Shown piece after piece: positions 62,412 through 64,000 of a stretch of 64,000 bases of DNA. The number at the start of each line of letters is the position of its first letter. The stretch's first letter is position 1. The translations under genes were made by a program, and so were the position numbers. The notes beneath the pieces are model-generated. The model saw only the letters and a list, made by a program, of their open reading frames with translations, was not told where the DNA came from and searched no databases. The stretch is from Streptomyces sp. NBC_01498 (GTDB lineage: Bacteria; Actinomycetota; Actinomycetes; Streptomycetales; Streptomycetaceae): positions 6,987,501 to 7,051,500 of the forward strand of contig NZ_CP109598.1 in assembly GCF_036327775.1 (NCBI RefSeq). The letters run 5' to 3'.

Positions 62412-62474
62412 GCCGCCGATCCCAAGCCGCCCCTGCGACGCCCCGCCGCGTCCGCTCCGTCCCGCCCGGCCCCG

Positions 62475-63852
62475 TCACGCGCTCCGCAGCGTCGCCCGTA
62501 CCGGTCGCCCCGGCTGGAGCGTCAGGCCCGGCCTCGGCGGGATCTCGCCCGGCTCCAGGTCCAGCCGGAACCGCTGCGCCAGCGTGGCCAGGACCAGCAC
62601 CGCCTCCACCGTCGCGAACCGGGCCCCCAGACACGCCCGGGGCCCGCCCCCGAACGGGAACCACGCGTGGTCGGGCACGGCCGGAGCGCCCTCGTCCCAC
62701 CGCTGCGGCCGGAACGCGTCCGGCTCCGGGAACCACCGCTCGTCGCGCTGCGCGCTCCACTGGCTCGCCCACAGCACGGTGCCCTCCGGCACCGGACGGC
62801 CGCCGAGCGTCGAGCCGTCCTTCGCGATTCCCGTCAGCAGCCACACGGGCGGGTAGAGCCGCAGCGTCTCCTTGATGATCTGCTCCGTCCAGCGCAGCTC
62901 CTTGAAGTCGTCGAAGCCCGGCGGGCGCCCCTCAAGCACCCGGTCCAGTTCGCCGGCCAGCCGCTCCCGCGCCTCCGGGTTGGCCGAGAGCAGGTACCAG
63001 GCCCAGGTCAGCGTCGTACCGGTGGTCTCGTGGCCGCCGATGTAGAGCGTGACCGCCTCGTCCCGGATCTCCTTGTCCGACAGCCGGTCGCCCCGCTCGT
63101 CGCGGGCCGCGAGCAGTCTGCTGAGCAGGTCGTCGCGGTCCGCGCCGTCACGGTGCCGCTCCTCCGTCACCCGGTTCACCTCGCTGTCGATGACGGCGAC
63201 GGCCTTCTTCAGTCGCTGCCTGCCCGGCGTCGGGACCCACGACGGCAGGAACAGCGTCAGGCCCCGGAACTCGTCGCCGATGGCCGCCTGCGCGACATCC
63301 ATGGCCGGCCCGATGGTGTCCTCGCGGCCCGCCGTGTCCGTGCCGAACAGGGTCCGTACGGCGATGCGCTGGGTGAGGCCCAGCATCTCCCGCCGTACGT
63401 CGATCCGGCTGCCCGGCTTCCAGGTGTCGGCCAGCGAGGTGGCGCAGTCCGTCATCGTGCCCGCGTAACCGCGCACCTGGCGCGGCCGGACCACCGGGGT
63501 GGACCAGCGCGCGCTTGCGCCGCCACGCGGCGCCCTCCGTGGTGACGACGCCGTCGCCGAGCACCCGCTTGAACGCCCAGCCGAGTTCGGGGTGGCGGTA
63601 CTCGGTCTCGACGCCCGCGAGCAGTTCCCCGATGTGCTCGGGCCGGGACAGGAACAGCGCGCGCTGCGGGCCGAGCCGCCAGGACACGACGTCGCCGTGG
63701 CCGCGCAGCCGCCCGAAGAAGGCCAGCGGGTCGCGCGAGAAGGCCGGGAGGTTGCCGATCAGGGGCAGTTGCCGGGGGCCGGGCACCGGCGTGGCGGAGG
63801 GACCCGGTGCGGAGGTGCCCCGGCCGGTCGGGGAAGACGTACCCGTGGTCAT
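62475..63852 (-). pseudogene. Cytochrome P450 with a one-base frameshift
   Basis: Two leftward frames make one P450 of about 458 aa. From ATG 63852 (GAGGAC site) the first frame gives PGPRQLPLIGNLPAFSRDPLAFFGRL and ends its sense at AAWRRKRALVHP. The second frame resumes at VVRPRQVRGYAG and runs to the stop at 62475, with I-helix IGGHETTGT, K-helix KETLRLYPPVW and haem loop FPFGGGPRACLGARFA. The junction lies in the GGGG run at 63496-63499; deleting one G would restore the gene. The PPGP-like start and FGGGPR loop mark a fatty-acid or terpene-type bacterial P450, not the biosynthetic-cluster type. Confidence 0.85.
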
Positions 63853-63872
63853 CTGAAGTCCTCGGTGCTGGG

Positions 63873-63960
63873 GGCGGCTTGGCGGCGCGTACGGAAGCCC
63901 GCGCGCTAGTCAGCCGCGTACGGACGTACGGAAGGCCGTACGGTCTTCAGCCAAGCCGCC
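63873..63960. repeat. Inverted repeat enclosing CGTACGG copies upstream of the right-end P450
   Basis: GGCGGCTTGGC (63873-63883) is inverted at 63950-63960 as GCCAAGCCGCC. Between the arms, CGTACGG occurs at 63888, 63917 and 63925, and inverted as CCGTACG at 63936. The arrangement lies 20-110 bp before the P450 start and could be a regulator-binding array. No gene is visible from 63853 to the window end. Confidence 0.4.
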
Positions 63961-64000
63961 GCGCGCGCCGGGCGCCAGACGACATTCGGCCCGTGATCGC

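Overview
The window reads as a chromosomal segment of a Streptomyces or close relative. The codon third positions are almost all G or C, GTG starts and 4-bp stop/start overlaps are common, and there is a chaplin, a melC1-melC2 tyrosinase pair, a PAS-GAF-SpoIIE phosphatase, a chitinase with a DasR-type site, and a SWIM/SNF2 pair. No complete RNA gene, CRISPR array, insertion sequence or replication origin was found.

Bases 1-18.6 kb hold a biosynthetic gene cluster whose left side is cut by the window edge. A rightward operon encodes a polyprenyl diphosphate synthase, a P450, a UbiA prenyltransferase, an arylamine N-acetyltransferase, a fused PabA-PabB aminodeoxychorismate synthase, an AurF-type N-oxygenase, a class II DAHP synthase, a second P450 and a NodU/CmcH carbamoyltransferase. 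A hairpin follows, then a full carboxylic acid reductase (A-T-R). A divergent P450 at the left edge lacks the I-helix acid, and a GMC oxidoreductase converges from the right. Together these suggest a prenylated p-aminobenzoate whose nitrogen is oxidised and acetylated, then used for nitrene-type cyclisation as in benzastatin/virantmycin biosynthesis. Carboxyl reduction and O-carbamoylation are additions I do not know from that family. The product is an inference.

Bases 18.6-32.3 kb carry a possible small gene, a MarR regulator with an MMPL exporter, a secreted S15 peptidase, a decayed small gene, and a leftward nickel/peptide-type ABC operon with a Nur-like box and a frameshifted permease. 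A gene graveyard follows: a sulfite oxidase remnant, a TsaD-like remnant beside a second Nur-like box, and a MucR/Ros-type zinc-finger protein.

Bases 32.3-47.5 kb carry gluconate/glycerate use (GntP permease, glycerate kinase, CdaR regulator with two palindromes), an aldehyde dehydrogenase with a GAF regulator, the SWIM-SNF2 operon, a fatty acid desaturase and small conserved genes.

Bases 47.5-64 kb carry a succinate-semialdehyde-type dehydrogenase, a lone roadblock protein, an unrecognised protein, a fibronectin III lipoprotein and a GH19 chitinase that both have DasR-like sites, a GNAT acetyltransferase, melC1-melC2, a chaplin, a SpoIIE phosphatase, a large secreted phosphodiester glycosidase/metallophosphoesterase, a PaaI thioesterase and a P450 broken by one base. 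Three one-base frameshifts at G/C runs may be sequence errors or real decay.
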